64,000 nucleotides of DNA from Alistipes sp. ZOR0009 (GTDB taxonomy: Bacteria > Bacteroidota > Bacteroidia > Bacteroidales > ZOR0009). Below, piece after piece: positions 8,848 to 18,204 of the stretch; position 1 is the stretch's first letter, and every line of letters begins with the position of its first letter. Under the pieces are notes generated by a model. That model worked only from the letters and a program-made list of their open reading frames with translations. It was not told the origin of the DNA and did no database searches. The translations under genes and the position numbers were made by a program. The DNA lies in assembly GCF_000798815.1 (NCBI RefSeq), contig NZ_JTLD01000042.1, forward strand, positions 19,469 to 83,468, read 5' to 3'.

Positions 8848-9309
8848 TTATGCAATAACAACGATTTGCTCTTTTTCCGTTAGCTTTTCGCAGTAGTGGC
8901 AGCGTAAGGATAGGTTCTTTTTGTCTTCGACAATGAATTTGGTTTTTACATTCTCTACATTTGTGACGCACTTTGGGTTGGCGCATTTACAAATTCCAAT
9001 TAGGTTGTCTGGAATGTACACTTCACGTTTTTCAATAACTTCATAATTCTTTATGATGTTGAGCTTTGCGTGAGGTGCTATAAGTGCAATTTTATTGGTT
9101 TCTTCTTCCTCGAAAAATTTGTCAGAAATTTTGACAATCGCTTTAAATCCAAGTCTTTTGCTTTCGAGGTTGGTACCAAAGGTTATTTGGTTGGTACAGG
9201 TGTCTAGGTGAAGAATTTTAATAACCTTGAATAGATTTTCAGCAGGAATATGGTCGATAACGGTACCATCCTTGATGGCGCTTACCATTAGCTGTTTTTC
9301 AGTGCTCAT
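8848..9309 (-). CDS. pyrI: Aspartate carbamoyltransferase regulatory chain
   Basis: Regulatory subunit (153 residues) that binds nucleotides and makes aspartate carbamoyltransferase allosteric. The N-terminal allosteric domain contains G-T-V-I-D-H-I-P, as in E. coli PyrI. The C-terminal zinc domain has the four cysteines in C-x4-C (C-K-C-A-N-P-K-C) and C-x2-C (C-H-Y-C) spacing. It follows pyrB after 6 bp, so the two are cotranscribed. Confidence 0.96.
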   Translation of the reverse strand: MSTEKQLMVSAIKDGTVIDHIPAENLFKVIKILHLDTCTNQITFGTNLESKRLGFKAIVKISDKFFEEEETNKIALIAPHAKLNIIKNYEVIEKREVYIPDNLIGICKCANPKCVTNVENVKTKFIVEDKKNLSLRCHYCEKLTEKEQIVVIA

Positions 9310-9315
9310 ATTTTT

Positions 9316-10227
9316 CTATTTATCTAGTCCAAGAATTGAACATATTATTGCCATACGGGCGTAAACGCCATTCAGTGCTTGTGTAAAGTAGTATGCGTGC
9401 TTATTGTCATCAACATCTTCGCTGATTTCGTTTACACGAGGTAGTGGGTGAAGTATGCGCATGTTTGGCTTGCAGTTATCAAACATTTCATTGCGCAGCA
9501 CATATACATTTTTTACTTTTTCGTACTCCATTAAGTCCGAGAATCGTTCGCGTTGTACGCGCGTCATGTAAACGATGTCGGCATCTTTTAAGCCGTTGGA
9601 TAATTCGGTCTCTTCTGTATAATCTAACCCTTTTTGTTGAAGAAATAGCTTATACTCGGTTGGCATTCTAAGTTCAGGAGGTGAAACAAAGGTGAACTTA
9701 GTGTTAAAATGGGACATTGCCTGGAGTAGGGAGTGTACCGTTCTTCCGTATTTCAGATCTCCAATCATTACAATGTGGAGGTTATCCAAGGTTCCCTGAG
9801 TTTTACGAATCGAATAAAGATCAAGCATGGTTTGAGTAGGATGCTGGTTGGCACCATCTCCGGCATTTACGACAGGAACCTTAGATACTTCGCTTGCAAA
9901 GCGAGCGCTACCTTCAATTGGATGCCTCATCACAATCAGGTCGCTGTAATTTGCAATGGTAAGTATGGTATCCTTTAGGCTTTCACCTTTCGAAACAGAG
10001 GTGTTTGATGCCTCCGAAAAACCAATAACTCTGCCACCTAGGCGGTTAATTGCACTTTCGAAGCTTAATCGAGTACGTGTGGACGGTTCGAAAAATAGTG
10101 AGGCAATAACCTTTCCTTCAAGCAAACGTTGCGAAGGGTTTTCTTCAAATTTTTCTGCAAGGTCGAGTATCCGAAGAATTTCTTCCTTGCTGAAATCATT
10201 AATGGATACTAAGCTTTTGTTTTTCAT
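9316..10227 (-). CDS. pyrB: Aspartate carbamoyltransferase catalytic chain
   Basis: Catalyses carbamoyl phosphate plus L-aspartate to N-carbamoyl-aspartate, the first committed step of pyrimidine synthesis. Carbamoyl-phosphate loop F-E-P-S-T-R-T-R (about residues 48-55), H-P-T-Q-T-M-L-D and the C-terminal H-P-L-P-R-V-N-E (aspartate binding) are all present. Length is normal at 303 residues. It sits between yigZ (27 bp upstream) and pyrI. Confidence 0.97.
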   Translation of the reverse strand: MKNKSLVSINDFSKEEILRILDLAEKFEENPSQRLLEGKVIASLFFEPSTRTRLSFESAINRLGGRVIGFSEASNTSVSKGESLKDTILTIANYSDLIVMRHPIEGSARFASEVSKVPVVNAGDGANQHPTQTMLDLYSIRKTQGTLDNLHIVMIGDLKYGRTVHSLLQAMSHFNTKFTFVSPPELRMPTEYKLFLQQKGLDYTEETELSNGLKDADIVYMTRVQRERFSDLMEYEKVKNVYVLRNEMFDNCKPNMRILHPLPRVNEISEDVDDNKHAYYFTQALNGVYARMAIICSILGLDK

Positions 10228-10254
10228 TGTAATGCTGTTGTGTTGCTTAATAAG

Positions 10255-10863
10255 TTATATCGTTCCAAGATTTTCTAAATGGAGGCCTTCAACGTTGGTG
10301 AGTTTTGCTTCTAAAACGTCTGCACGGCTTTGTCGGATGCTAAGCTTAATCGTACAGCTATTGTCAAACTCTTGATGTTCGATGGTCGGCTGCTCGTCTT
10401 TGATCGTTTTCATTACATCATTGAGCATGTGGTATCCAAAATGGATTTGGTAGCACACATCTACGGTTTTTTCGAGGATGTCTGCATTTTGGAGCACATC
10501 TTGGGTTGCCGATTGGTAAGCATTTATTAATCCGGAAACTCCGAGTTTTGTACCACCAAAGTAGCGGATTACTACAACCAGTACGTTCGTTATATTGAAC
10601 GATAGTAGCTGTCCATATATTGGTCTTCCTGCTGTACTAGACGGTTCTCCGTCATCGTTCGTTCGAAAGGATTCGCCTTTAGGGCCTAGCCTATAGGCGT
10701 AGCAGTGATGCCTTGCATCGTAGAATTCCTTTTTTAGGCCCTGTACAATTTCTTTTGCCTCATCTTCACTTTTTATAGGGTAAGCGTAAGCAATAAACTT
10801 GCTGCCTTTTTCCTTGTAAAGTCCTTCAGCCTTTTGTTGTATGGTTTTATAGGTATCTTCCAT
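10255..10863 (-). CDS. yigZ: YigZ/IMPACT family protein
   Basis: 202 residues with the UPF0029 motif D-D-G-E-P-S-S-T-A-G-R-P-I and R-Y-F-G-G-T-K-L-G-V-S-G-L. A second ferredoxin-like domain forms the last 70 residues. The family is related to eukaryotic IMPACT; the bacterial role is not settled (nucleic-acid or ribosome binding has been proposed). Its ATG overlaps the stop of the transporter gene (TAATG), indicating translational coupling. Confidence 0.88.
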   Translation of the reverse strand: MEDTYKTIQQKAEGLYKEKGSKFIAYAYPIKSEDEAKEIVQGLKKEFYDARHHCYAYRLGPKGESFRTNDDGEPSSTAGRPIYGQLLSFNITNVLVVVIRYFGGTKLGVSGLINAYQSATQDVLQNADILEKTVDVCYQIHFGYHMLNDVMKTIKDEQPTIEHQEFDNSCTIKLSIRQSRADVLEAKLTNVEGLHLENLGTI

Positions 10864-11717
10864 TAGATAGTTGATAGATATATTAGGCTGATAATTGCCG
10901 TTACCACTCCAACCGTGTTCGTTGCCGATAATCTTTCTTTGAAAAATATGATTCCGATTAGAACAGATAGGATGACTATTCCAATATTGTTGATTCCGAA
11001 AATCACGGAGCTAGAGATGTTTGAATTTAGGGCAAAAAGAAAAAATAGGAGCGAGCAGTAGTTCGCAATGCCGAGTGCTGCACCAAATATCCAATTTTCT
11101 CTTTCTTTTAGATTGCCAATTCGTTTAGAAAAAAGTAGCGTTGCAACCCCAATTGCTGCTGAAATTCCAAAAACGATCACTGTAAAAGAGGCATTGTGCC
11201 CTGATGGAATAACGAGCAGCTGCGATAGCTTAACGGAAGAGTCGGTAACACCCATTGCAAGAAAAAGGATGATAGGAGCAAGGAATGCTGAGATTCCGTT
11301 GGTCGATTTATCCTTTTTGTAGGTGGTGAGTGCTAGCGCAGCAATTGCTAAAATGACGCCAACTGCTTTTTTGGGGGTAAAGGTGTCGTGGCTATCGAAA
11401 ATAAAGGAGATTGTAATCGGAATTGCAAGAGACATTTTGCTGGCAATGGAGGTGACTCCCATCCCCGATTTTAATGTGCTTAATGCTATAAGACGAAAAG
11501 TGAGGATAAATAAAATGCCGACGATAACGGCGGCAGTAACAAAACTAAAAGTCAAAAAAAAACCTCCCGAATAATTTGCAAATGCAAATCCTAGGAGGCA
11601 AGCAACAATGTAATTGACAACAATGCAACTAAAAATATCAATCTTCCGTCGCGTAATTAACTTAAAAATTAGCGTGATAAATGTTGATGATAGTATGCTT
11701 AGTAGCAAGAATCGCAT
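10863..11717 (-). CDS. EamA/DMT-superfamily membrane transporter
   Basis: 284 residues with about ten hydrophobic segments in two homologous halves, typical of drug/metabolite transporters. The second half ends with the glycine-rich pattern G-I-N-N-I-G-I-V-I-L-S-V-L-I-G-I-I-F-F-K-E. The substrate cannot be read from the sequence; the following pyrimidine genes are not enough to infer one. First gene of a probable four-gene operon (transporter, yigZ, pyrB, pyrI) on the minus strand. Confidence 0.78.
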   Translation of the reverse strand: MRFLLLSILSSTFITLIFKLITRRKIDIFSCIVVNYIVACLLGFAFANYSGGFFLTFSFVTAAVIVGILFILTFRLIALSTLKSGMGVTSIASKMSLAIPITISFIFDSHDTFTPKKAVGVILAIAALALTTYKKDKSTNGISAFLAPIILFLAMGVTDSSVKLSQLLVIPSGHNASFTVIVFGISAAIGVATLLFSKRIGNLKERENWIFGAALGIANYCSLLFFLFALNSNISSSVIFGINNIGIVILSVLIGIIFFKERLSATNTVGVVTAIISLIYLSTI

Positions 11718-11734
11718 TTGTCATTTGGTTTTGG

Positions 11735-11742
11735 CAAAGATA
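11735..11742 (-). promoter_or_regulatory. -7 element TATCTTTG for the transporter-yigZ-pyrBI operon
   Basis: Exact TAnnTTTG on the minus strand, 17 bp before the ATG. The -33 region is weak. Confidence 0.45.
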
Positions 11743-11842
11743 GGCAAATCGAGCATTGTTGGGTACTATTTTTGAAAAAAAAGTTACTAACAATTTTGAT
11801 TTTTTAGATTAGTTTGGTGTTAAGTGGTTGATTAATAAATAA

Positions 11843-11876
11843 AAAAGGCGACCAACTTGTTGTGTGGTCGCCTTTT
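11843..11876 (-). terminator. Terminator of the TlpA-like gene
   Basis: 12-bp perfect stem AAAAGGCGACCA / TGGTCGCCTTTT with a 10-nt loop, six bases beyond the stop codon on the minus strand. Confidence 0.85.
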
Positions 11877-11881
11877 GGGTA

Positions 11882-13321
11882 TTACTTCGAGAGAAGATCG
11901 TTTACTATTTGTTCCAACGTTTCTACGCTTATTTTTTTTGCTATAATCTTTTTGTCTTTATCTAGCAAAAAGACTGTAGGGGTAGAGGTAATGTCGTAAA
12001 GAGCTCTAAAGTTTGAGTTGTAATTGGCATCCCACACATTAATCCAGTCATATCCTTTTTCTGCTAAACTTTTTTGCCATTCCTCTTTTTTATATTGGGT
12101 ATATATGGCGTACACCTGAATGCCTTTATCTCTCACTTTATTGTAAAAATTGTAAAGTATGGGGGTTTCCTTTTGGCAGTGGCTGCAGTCTGGCTCCCAG
12201 AAATAAACTATGGTATACTTTGCCTTTATTTGGTTTAGAGCAATGTACTCGCCATTATCGCTTTCTAATACAAGGTTTGGCGCAATTTTTCCAACAAGAT
12301 TGGGGCGTAGCCGGTTTACGCGTTCTTTTAGTTTTGTCATTAGCTCTTCGTTCGCCCACGGTGCTTTTTTGTTGATGTAGTAATTTTCGGCAATATGAAC
12401 AAAAACCGCATCGTGGCTCATTATATTAGACTGGTTGAAATGGTTTAAGAGGTAGCTAACTACATACTGATAGGTGTTTTTGTTCCCCTCCGTTTTTGCT
12501 ATAAATCGATCAACTTCCATATTTAAAGAATCAGGTGTTTGTATCAGGATATTGGTGAAGAATCCTTTTAGGCGAGATTCAAAAATAGGGGTTCGTAAAA
12601 TACCTTCGTCCGAAAGGTTGATGTTGTCCCAATAATGATTTTTTTGGTAGGTGTAGCCCATAACCCAACGGATGGAATCAGGATTGGCAGCTCCTGCTGG
12701 AATGTTAAATTCGGGGATTGATGGAGTTTCTACTAGTGCAATTAGGGTAGATAGTAAGTTCCCGTTTTCTTTTTCTCTCGTTGTTTTCCAAACATCTTTG
12801 ACTTCTTGATCAACCGTTTTTAACTTCTCCTGAAGTTGTTTTTGAAGTTCTTTGTTGGTGCTATCAGCCTTCATTTGCTTTTGTATTGCCGTTACCTGCT
12901 CTTGCTTCGTTTTCATAAAATGCTGGTAGGCAATAAAATTTGAGTTGATGGGGCTGTTTTTAAACTTGAGATTTTCCCATAGATTGTTTTTGGACGTTTC
13001 GATGGAGAATATTTGATCTTTATCAATCAAAAAATCGAAGTTTGTTTTATCGGGAAGTATGGCGATGTAGATACCTTTAGCAAGTAGCGAGTCTCCCTGT
13101 ATCAGGGCAACCCCGCTACTGTTTACCTTCACGGTATCCAAAACATACTTGCTTGCTCCAAAGTGGTATCCAAGCATTAAAGTAGTGTCCTTTAATCCGT
13201 TTATTTTTATTTCGATAAGATGTTTACCCTTGTTTGCCTTTGGGGTAGTTCCTTTTTGAGCAAGTGCATTTAGTCCAATTGCGACCAAGCAAATAAGCAC
13301 CGTTAATGCGTTTTTTCTCAT
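11882..13321 (-). CDS. Periplasmic thioredoxin-like protein (DUF4369-DUF5106-TlpA/AhpC fold)
   Basis: 479 residues. A signal peptide (residues 1-21, ending N-A-L-A-Q) leads into a DUF4369-like beta domain (25-135). A largely helical DUF5106-like middle region follows (about 150-330), with a charged coiled-coil stretch (K-Q-M-K-A-D-S-T-N-K). The C-terminal thioredoxin fold (about 345-479) has active site C-S-H-C followed by Q-K-E-T-P, and the cis-proline loop T-S-T-P-T-V-F-L-L. Such proteins are thought to reduce periplasmic disulfides; the partner is unknown. It is monocistronic. Confidence 0.85.
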   Translation of the reverse strand: MRKNALTVLICLVAIGLNALAQKGTTPKANKGKHLIEIKINGLKDTTLMLGYHFGASKYVLDTVKVNSSGVALIQGDSLLAKGIYIAILPDKTNFDFLIDKDQIFSIETSKNNLWENLKFKNSPINSNFIAYQHFMKTKQEQVTAIQKQMKADSTNKELQKQLQEKLKTVDQEVKDVWKTTREKENGNLLSTLIALVETPSIPEFNIPAGAANPDSIRWVMGYTYQKNHYWDNINLSDEGILRTPIFESRLKGFFTNILIQTPDSLNMEVDRFIAKTEGNKNTYQYVVSYLLNHFNQSNIMSHDAVFVHIAENYYINKKAPWANEELMTKLKERVNRLRPNLVGKIAPNLVLESDNGEYIALNQIKAKYTIVYFWEPDCSHCQKETPILYNFYNKVRDKGIQVYAIYTQYKKEEWQKSLAEKGYDWINVWDANYNSNFRALYDITSTPTVFLLDKDKKIIAKKISVETLEQIVNDLLSK

Positions 13322-13336
13322 AGCTTTTTACAGTAA

Positions 13337-13354
13337 TGTCTATAGACAAAATTA
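13337..13354 (-). promoter_or_regulatory. -7 box TAATTTTG overlapped by palindrome TGTCTATAGACA
   Basis: On the minus strand the -7 consensus (13354-13347) is followed at the expected start point by a perfect 12-bp palindrome (13348-13337), 16 bp from the ATG of the TlpA-like gene. The palindrome looks like a repressor operator; the regulator is unknown. Confidence 0.45.
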
Positions 13355-13583
13355 AATTTTTATCTGTTTATTTGGAGGCTATTATTGTAAACAATTCGAT
13401 TAAAGAAACGTTAATAGAGGAGATGATCTAATGTTGGTGTTGGGATACAGCAAAACGTTAATCTTTCAGACAAGGTAATGTGTATTTTTTATAAACGGCA
13501 GTAAGGAAATATAACTATGAAGGGAAAGTCGGATGCAACATCTGCCTCTTGCGGTTGTTTAAAAGTTGGTTTTTGGGAGCACT

Positions 13584-15626
13584 ATGAATAATTACATCCA
13601 TACAAACAGTTTAATCAACGAGTTAAGCCCATATTTACTACAGCATGCACACAATCCTGTGCAGTGGTATGTTTGGGGCCACGATGCTTTTTTGAAGGCA
13701 AGAAATGAAGATAAGCTTGTCATCGTAAGTGTTGGCTACTCGGCTTGTCACTGGTGCCATGTTATGGAGTCGGAAAGCTTTGATGACGAAGAGGTGGCGT
13801 TGGTAATGAATGAAAACTTTATATCAATAAAAGTAGATAAGGAAGAACGTCCTGATATAGATCAGCAATATATGAGTGCCGTTCGTATTATCACTGGGAA
13901 TGGAGGCTGGCCTTTAAATGTGATTTGCTTGCCAGATGGGAGACCTATTTATGGGGGAACTTACTTTCCTCGCCAGCAATGGATTGATATCCTAGTTAAA
14001 CTGTCAGATTTATATAAAGCGCACAAAGAAAAGGTTGTTAGAGCAGCAGAAGATTTGGCAGAGGGCGTGAGAAATGTTGATTTAATAGAGGAAAGGCTCT
14101 CTGGTTTAGATTACCTTCCAAAGTATTTACGGTTGATTGTTGAGCCTTGGAAAAGAAAATTTGACACAAAGTGGGGGGGGACTCAGTCCGCACCTAAATT
14201 TCCAATGCCATCCTCGATTGATTTTTTAATGTCGTATGCCTACCATATGCGTGATGAGGAAGTGAGAACGCAGGTAATGCTAACGCTTAACAAGATATAT
14301 GAAGGTGGTATTTACGACCATGTTGGAGGCGGTTTTCATCGCTATTCTGTAGATGGCCAATGGTTTTTACCTCATTTTGAAAAAATGCTGTACGATAATG
14401 CTCTTTTGGGCATGTCATATATATACGCTTACCAGTTCTCGAAGGAACCTCGCTACAAGCGAGTTGCTCTCGAATCCTTGGAGTTTTTATTGCGCGATCT
14501 TTACTCTTCGGATAAGATGTTCTACACCGCAATTGATGCCGATTCGACAAATGGGGAGGGACAGTACTATGTTTGGAATTATAGCGAAATCTGCGAAGTA
14601 CTAGATGAGGATGCTCCTATTTTTTGCAGCCGATTTGGTGTAGATCGTAATGGAAATTTCGAGTATGGAAAAAATATTCTCAGCATTAAAAGATCATTTG
14701 ATGAGCTTTCAATGACCTTTAAGCTGCCTATTAGCACTATAAAAGATAAAGTTGACCTTTCGTTGCGTAAGTTATTTTGTGCTCGTTTTCTCAGAGAAAA
14801 GCCAAAGGTTGATACTAAAATTATTCTTTCGTGGAATGCCTTGGCTGCAAAAACTTTTGCGCTAGCATCTTCTGTATTTAAAGAACCTCGTTATCTGGTG
14901 GTGGCTATCGATTGTATAAACGGCATCGAACGGCATTTAGCAAAGGATGGAGCGCTGCTGAGGACGCTTCCTCATGGAGATAAGCATACAGAGGGAATGC
15001 TGGACGATTATGCCTATCTTATCGAGGCGTATATTGCGTTATACTCGGTTACTTTCGATTTTAACTATCTAGATAAAGCTGAAAATCTGGCGAATGTTTG
15101 TTTGAAAGATTTTTTTGATGATAAATCGGGTATGTTTTTTTATACCAATGCATCTGTTGAACTACCCTTGGGACGCAAAATGGAGGTAGTTGATGGCGTA
15201 ACACCATCATCAAATTCTTCTTTAGCACGATCATTCTACTACTTGTCAATCGTTTTAAGTCGTCCAGCTTATAAGGAAATTGCAGTTCAGATGCTGGCTA
15301 ACATGCAGGATCAGATGTCGGGAGCAGGACCATTTGTTGCTAATTGGGGATTGCTGCTCATTAACCTAACCTTTGCTCCTGCCGAAATTACGCTTGTTGG
15401 AGACAATGCTTTACAGCAAAAAATGCATATCGATCAAGAGTATTTACCCAACGTTTTTCTTTTCGGTGCAAAGCAGAGAACCGAGCAGGCAATTTTTAAA
15501 AATAGATGGAGGGATGGTGAAACAACTTTGCATCTGTGCATTGCCAATGTATGCCGAGATTTCAAGGGAACAATCGACGAACTTAAAGATAATGCGTTGG
15601 AGTTGCGCAACTGCTATATTTTATAA
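13584..15626 (+). CDS. Thioredoxin domain-containing protein YyaL/DUF255 (SSP411 family)
   Basis: About 680 residues. The N-terminal DUF255 thioredoxin-like domain starts with the conserved [14 protein letters not shown]. It has the active-site-like motif A-C-H-W-C-H-V-M and E-E-R-P-D-I-D. The rest is an (alpha/alpha)6-barrel like that of N-acylglucosamine epimerases and glycosidases, with [10 protein letters not shown] and [12 protein letters not shown]. Function in bacteria is unknown. ATG 13584 is chosen over a TTG 18 bp upstream. The aminotransferase follows after 20 bp, so they are probably cotranscribed. Confidence 0.9.
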   Translation: MNNYIHTNSLINELSPYLLQHAHNPVQWYVWGHDAFLKARNEDKLVIVSVGYSACHWCHVMESESFDDEEVALVMNENFISIKVDKEERPDIDQQYMSAVRIITGNGGWPLNVICLPDGRPIYGGTYFPRQQWIDILVKLSDLYKAHKEKVVRAAEDLAEGVRNVDLIEERLSGLDYLPKYLRLIVEPWKRKFDTKWGGTQSAPKFPMPSSIDFLMSYAYHMRDEEVRTQVMLTLNKIYEGGIYDHVGGGFHRYSVDGQWFLPHFEKMLYDNALLGMSYIYAYQFSKEPRYKRVALESLEFLLRDLYSSDKMFYTAIDADSTNGEGQYYVWNYSEICEVLDEDAPIFCSRFGVDRNGNFEYGKNILSIKRSFDELSMTFKLPISTIKDKVDLSLRKLFCARFLREKPKVDTKIILSWNALAAKTFALASSVFKEPRYLVVAIDCINGIERHLAKDGALLRTLPHGDKHTEGMLDDYAYLIEAYIALYSVTFDFNYLDKAENLANVCLKDFFDDKSGMFFYTNASVELPLGRKMEVVDGVTPSSNSSLARSFYYLSIVLSRPAYKEIAVQMLANMQDQMSGAGPFVANWGLLLINLTFAPAEITLVGDNALQQKMHIDQEYLPNVFLFGAKQRTEQAIFKNRWRDGETTLHLCIANVCRDFKGTIDELKDNALELRNCYIL

Positions 15627-15646
15627 CTTCGGGAAAATTTATTTCG

Positions 15647-16474
15647 ATGTTTGAATATCAATATATCATTAAAGATAATGCTATTGTTGATAATGTAGCG
15701 TTTGACTCCTCTTTTGTATCACAAGTTTACGAGGTGATTAGGGTTGTAGATGGAATCCCTGTTTTTTTTGATGCCCATTTTCGTCGGTTTATAAGCTCCT
15801 GTTCCTTTGCTGGTGCAGAGATGAACTTATCAAAGGACGTTTTTGCTGCTCTTTTGAGATTACTTACGGTGAAAAATGGCGTGCGGAATTGTAATATTCG
15901 TTATTCTATCAACATATATAGCGAAAAACAGATATTTTATGCTGGTTTTGTGCATAGTAGCTATCCATTGCCGCAGATGTACGAAGAAGGTGTTATGCTC
16001 GATTTTTTAAAAGAGGAACGTTTTAATCCGAATGCCAAGATTTTGAATAGAACGTTACGTGAGCGTGCAGATGCGCTGATGTCATTGAAATCTCTTTATG
16101 AGGTGGCGTTGGTGAACCAATCGAATCAAATAACAGAAGGGAGTAAAAGCAATCTTTTTTTTATTGATAGCCTCGAAGTGGTACATACCGCTCCTCTGGA
16201 TTTGGTGCTTGGAGGAATAACTCGCCAGATTATTATTGAAGAAATCGTGAAGAATGGTATTTCGTTCGTGGAGGAGCCTGTTTTAGTGGAAAATATTGGG
16301 AATATGGTAGCTGGTTTTGTTTCTGGGACATCGCCATCTGTACTTCCTATCGCCTTATTAGGTAATTGCTCTTTCTTAGTTAAACATCCCCTAATTGCTA
16401 AGATTGCGAAATGTTATAACCAACGAGTTGCTGAAGATATAGCGTCATTCAGAGATAATTATTACTCCATTTAG
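15647..16474 (+). CDS. PLP-dependent class IV aminotransferase (PabC/IlvE/DAAT fold)
   Basis: 275 residues. The PLP lysine is probably the K of N-A-K-I-L-N-R. The motif N-Q-I-T-E-G-S-K-S-N-L-F-F matches the class IV signature E-G-x(2)-S-N-x-F. G-G-I-T-R-Q-I-I-I-E is the phosphate-binding region. Candidates are aminodeoxychorismate lyase (folate synthesis), branched-chain or D-amino-acid aminotransferase; the sequence alone does not decide. It lies 20 bp after the YyaL gene and ends at a terminator. Confidence 0.8.
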   Translation: MFEYQYIIKDNAIVDNVAFDSSFVSQVYEVIRVVDGIPVFFDAHFRRFISSCSFAGAEMNLSKDVFAALLRLLTVKNGVRNCNIRYSINIYSEKQIFYAGFVHSSYPLPQMYEEGVMLDFLKEERFNPNAKILNRTLRERADALMSLKSLYEVALVNQSNQITEGSKSNLFFIDSLEVVHTAPLDLVLGGITRQIIIEEIVKNGISFVEEPVLVENIGNMVAGFVSGTSPSVLPIALLGNCSFLVKHPLIAKIAKCYNQRVAEDIASFRDNYYSI

Positions 16475-16510
16475 TGAGCAATCTGACTTTTATCTGATGT
16501 GATTGAACAA

Positions 16511-16538
16511 GGAGAGATGGTAGTCTCTCCTACTTTTT
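16511..16538 (+). terminator. Terminator after the aminotransferase gene
   Basis: GGAGAGA, loop TGGTAG, TCTCTCC, then TACTTTTTTT. Confidence 0.85.
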
Positions 16539-16569
16539 TTATCTTGTCCCCTGAAAAAGGAAAAGTATT

Positions 16570-17355
16570 ATGGTGCAGAATGAGTTAAAAGTATTTTTGG
16601 TTCAGTCCGATGTCAAGTGGCAGGACATTGAAGGAAATCTAAATATGTTTGATTTGATAATTCAAGAACAAGCTGGTGATGCAGATCTTATTGTTCTTCC
16701 TGAAATGTTTACTACCGGTTTTTCTATGGAACCAGAAAAGATGTCGGAAGGGATGGATGGTAAGGCGGTGTCTTGGATTATTACCGCTGCTAAAAAGAAT
16801 GGAGTGGCAATTATCGGTAGCGTCATTATAAAGGAAGATGAAGGGTATTATAATCGGCTGCTGTTTGCTTATCCCTCCGGTGAGCTGAAGACGTACGATA
16901 AGCGCCATTTGTTTAGAATGGGGAATGAGCATGAGCATTATAAGGCAGGTTCGAAAAGGCTTATTTTAGAGTACAAGGGATGGAAAATATGTCCTCTTAT
17001 TTGTTATGATTTGCGCTTCCCCGTTTGGAGCCGGAATGCAAACGACTACGACTTGCTAATTTATATTGCAAGTTGGCCTGCTGCTCGCAGCTTTCCTTGG
17101 CGAAGTCTGCTTGTTGCTCGTGCAATCGAAAATCAGTGTTATGTTGTTGGTGTAAATCGTGTTGGAGTAGATGGAGCTGGTTTGAAATATTCGGGAGATT
17201 CGGCTGCCATTAATTCGCGAGGAGAGTATCTAACAGGTTTGGTTCCTGGTGAAGTTGGCTGTGCAATGGCTGCTTTGTCGATGGAGGATTTGAAAAGCTT
17301 TAGGAGTAAATTCCCTGTAATGCTTGATGGTGATAGATTTCAAATTTTAGATTAG
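16570..17355 (+). CDS. Carbon-nitrogen hydrolase, omega-amidase (YafV/Nit2) type
   Basis: 261-residue nitrilase-superfamily enzyme. The Glu-Lys-Cys triad is visible in L-P-E-M-F-T-T-G-F (Glu), Y-D-K-R-H-L-F (Lys) and L-I-C-Y-D-L-R-F-P (Cys). The T-T-G-F and R-H-L-F variants match the YafV/omega-amidase branch, which hydrolyses alpha-ketoglutaramate or 2-oxosuccinamate as metabolite repair or in methionine salvage. The aminotransferase upstream could make such keto-amides, which is suggestive but separated by a terminator. A thioesterase follows after 32 bp. Confidence 0.85.
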   Translation: MVQNELKVFLVQSDVKWQDIEGNLNMFDLIIQEQAGDADLIVLPEMFTTGFSMEPEKMSEGMDGKAVSWIITAAKKNGVAIIGSVIIKEDEGYYNRLLFAYPSGELKTYDKRHLFRMGNEHEHYKAGSKRLILEYKGWKICPLICYDLRFPVWSRNANDYDLLIYIASWPAARSFPWRSLLVARAIENQCYVVGVNRVGVDGAGLKYSGDSAAINSRGEYLTGLVPGEVGCAMAALSMEDLKSFRSKFPVMLDGDRFQILD

Positions 17356-17387
17356 CCAACTCGCAATTTTGGTGCAATAAGAATAAA

Positions 17388-17876
17388 ATGAAGAAAATAG
17401 TTAATCCTTATTTGACAGGGAGTAATTCGTCAGAATATAAATGTTTTGGATGTTCTCCAAACAATGAAATAGGTTTGCATCTGCATTTTTTTGACAACGG
17501 AGATGATGTCGTTGCGATTTGGGAACCTCAAAAACAGTTTGAAGGCTACTTTAATGTGCTTCATGGAGGAATTCAGGCAACAATTCTTGACGAGATTGCG
17601 GCTTGGGTTGTAAATACCAAGTGTAAAACAGCCGGCGTTACTTCTTCCATGAATGTAAAGTATAGAAATCCCATATTTATGGATGGAGGCCCTTTGACTA
17701 TAAAAGGGAAGATTGAATCGGTAAATCGGCGAATAGCAACTATTAAGGCTTATATCGAAAATAGAGAGGGGAAGGTAATGGCAGAAGCCGATATTGTCTA
17801 TTTCCTATTTAATGAGCAAGATGCAAAAGCAAAATATAACTATCCTGGTGTAGAAGCTTTTTATGAAAAAGAGTAG
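17388..17876 (+). CDS. PaaI-type hotdog-fold thioesterase
   Basis: 162 residues with the hotdog signature V-L-H-G-G-I-Q-A-T-I-L-D-E-I-A (HGG plus acidic D/E), followed by V-T-S-S-M-N-V-K-Y-R-N-P. These are diagnostic for PaaI/4HBT acyl-CoA thioesterases. The N-terminus has C-F-G-C-S, common in this subfamily. The substrate is unknown. It probably shares a transcript with the omega-amidase gene 32 bp upstream. Confidence 0.82.
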   Translation: MKKIVNPYLTGSNSSEYKCFGCSPNNEIGLHLHFFDNGDDVVAIWEPQKQFEGYFNVLHGGIQATILDEIAAWVVNTKCKTAGVTSSMNVKYRNPIFMDGGPLTIKGKIESVNRRIATIKAYIENREGKVMAEADIVYFLFNEQDAKAKYNYPGVEAFYEKE

Positions 17877-18204
17877 CTTTTTGCTGCTAGTCTAATTAGC
17901 TAATTTCGTATTTGGATGGCTCTTTTCTATGGAAAATGAGCTTTCTTTTTTTGTATTTTGAGTGTAGCATCGTTCCAGATTATCGAGAATAATGGGGTGT
18001 CCGCTTAAGTTTCTCTTCCTTATTTTTGTTCTGAAACTTTTTTGCTTGCTCGGTGTTGATTCTATGAAAAGATGCGGAGAGTCTAGATTATCCAAATTTT
18101 AAGCGCGATATTTGGCGCTTAAACCATAATCCGTATGTATCCCGTATCTTAAGGCTAACAATTGAAGCCAACGGGTAACATCCGACCTAAACTTTTATTA
18201 ACGG
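17877..18204. other. 328-bp gap with one hairpin
   Basis: No credible gene; a minus-strand frame at 17892-18095 has no recognisable features. The notable element is the perfect inverted repeat TTTAAGCGC / GCGCTTAAA (18098-18106 and 18115-18123), 82 bp before the M3 peptidase gene. It lacks a T-run and may be an operator or leader hairpin rather than a terminator. Confidence 0.45.

Noticed and set aside
17892..18095. 67-codon minus-strand frame
   Set aside because: Composition is not protein-like for this genome, there are no motifs, and no promoter or conserved start is visible.
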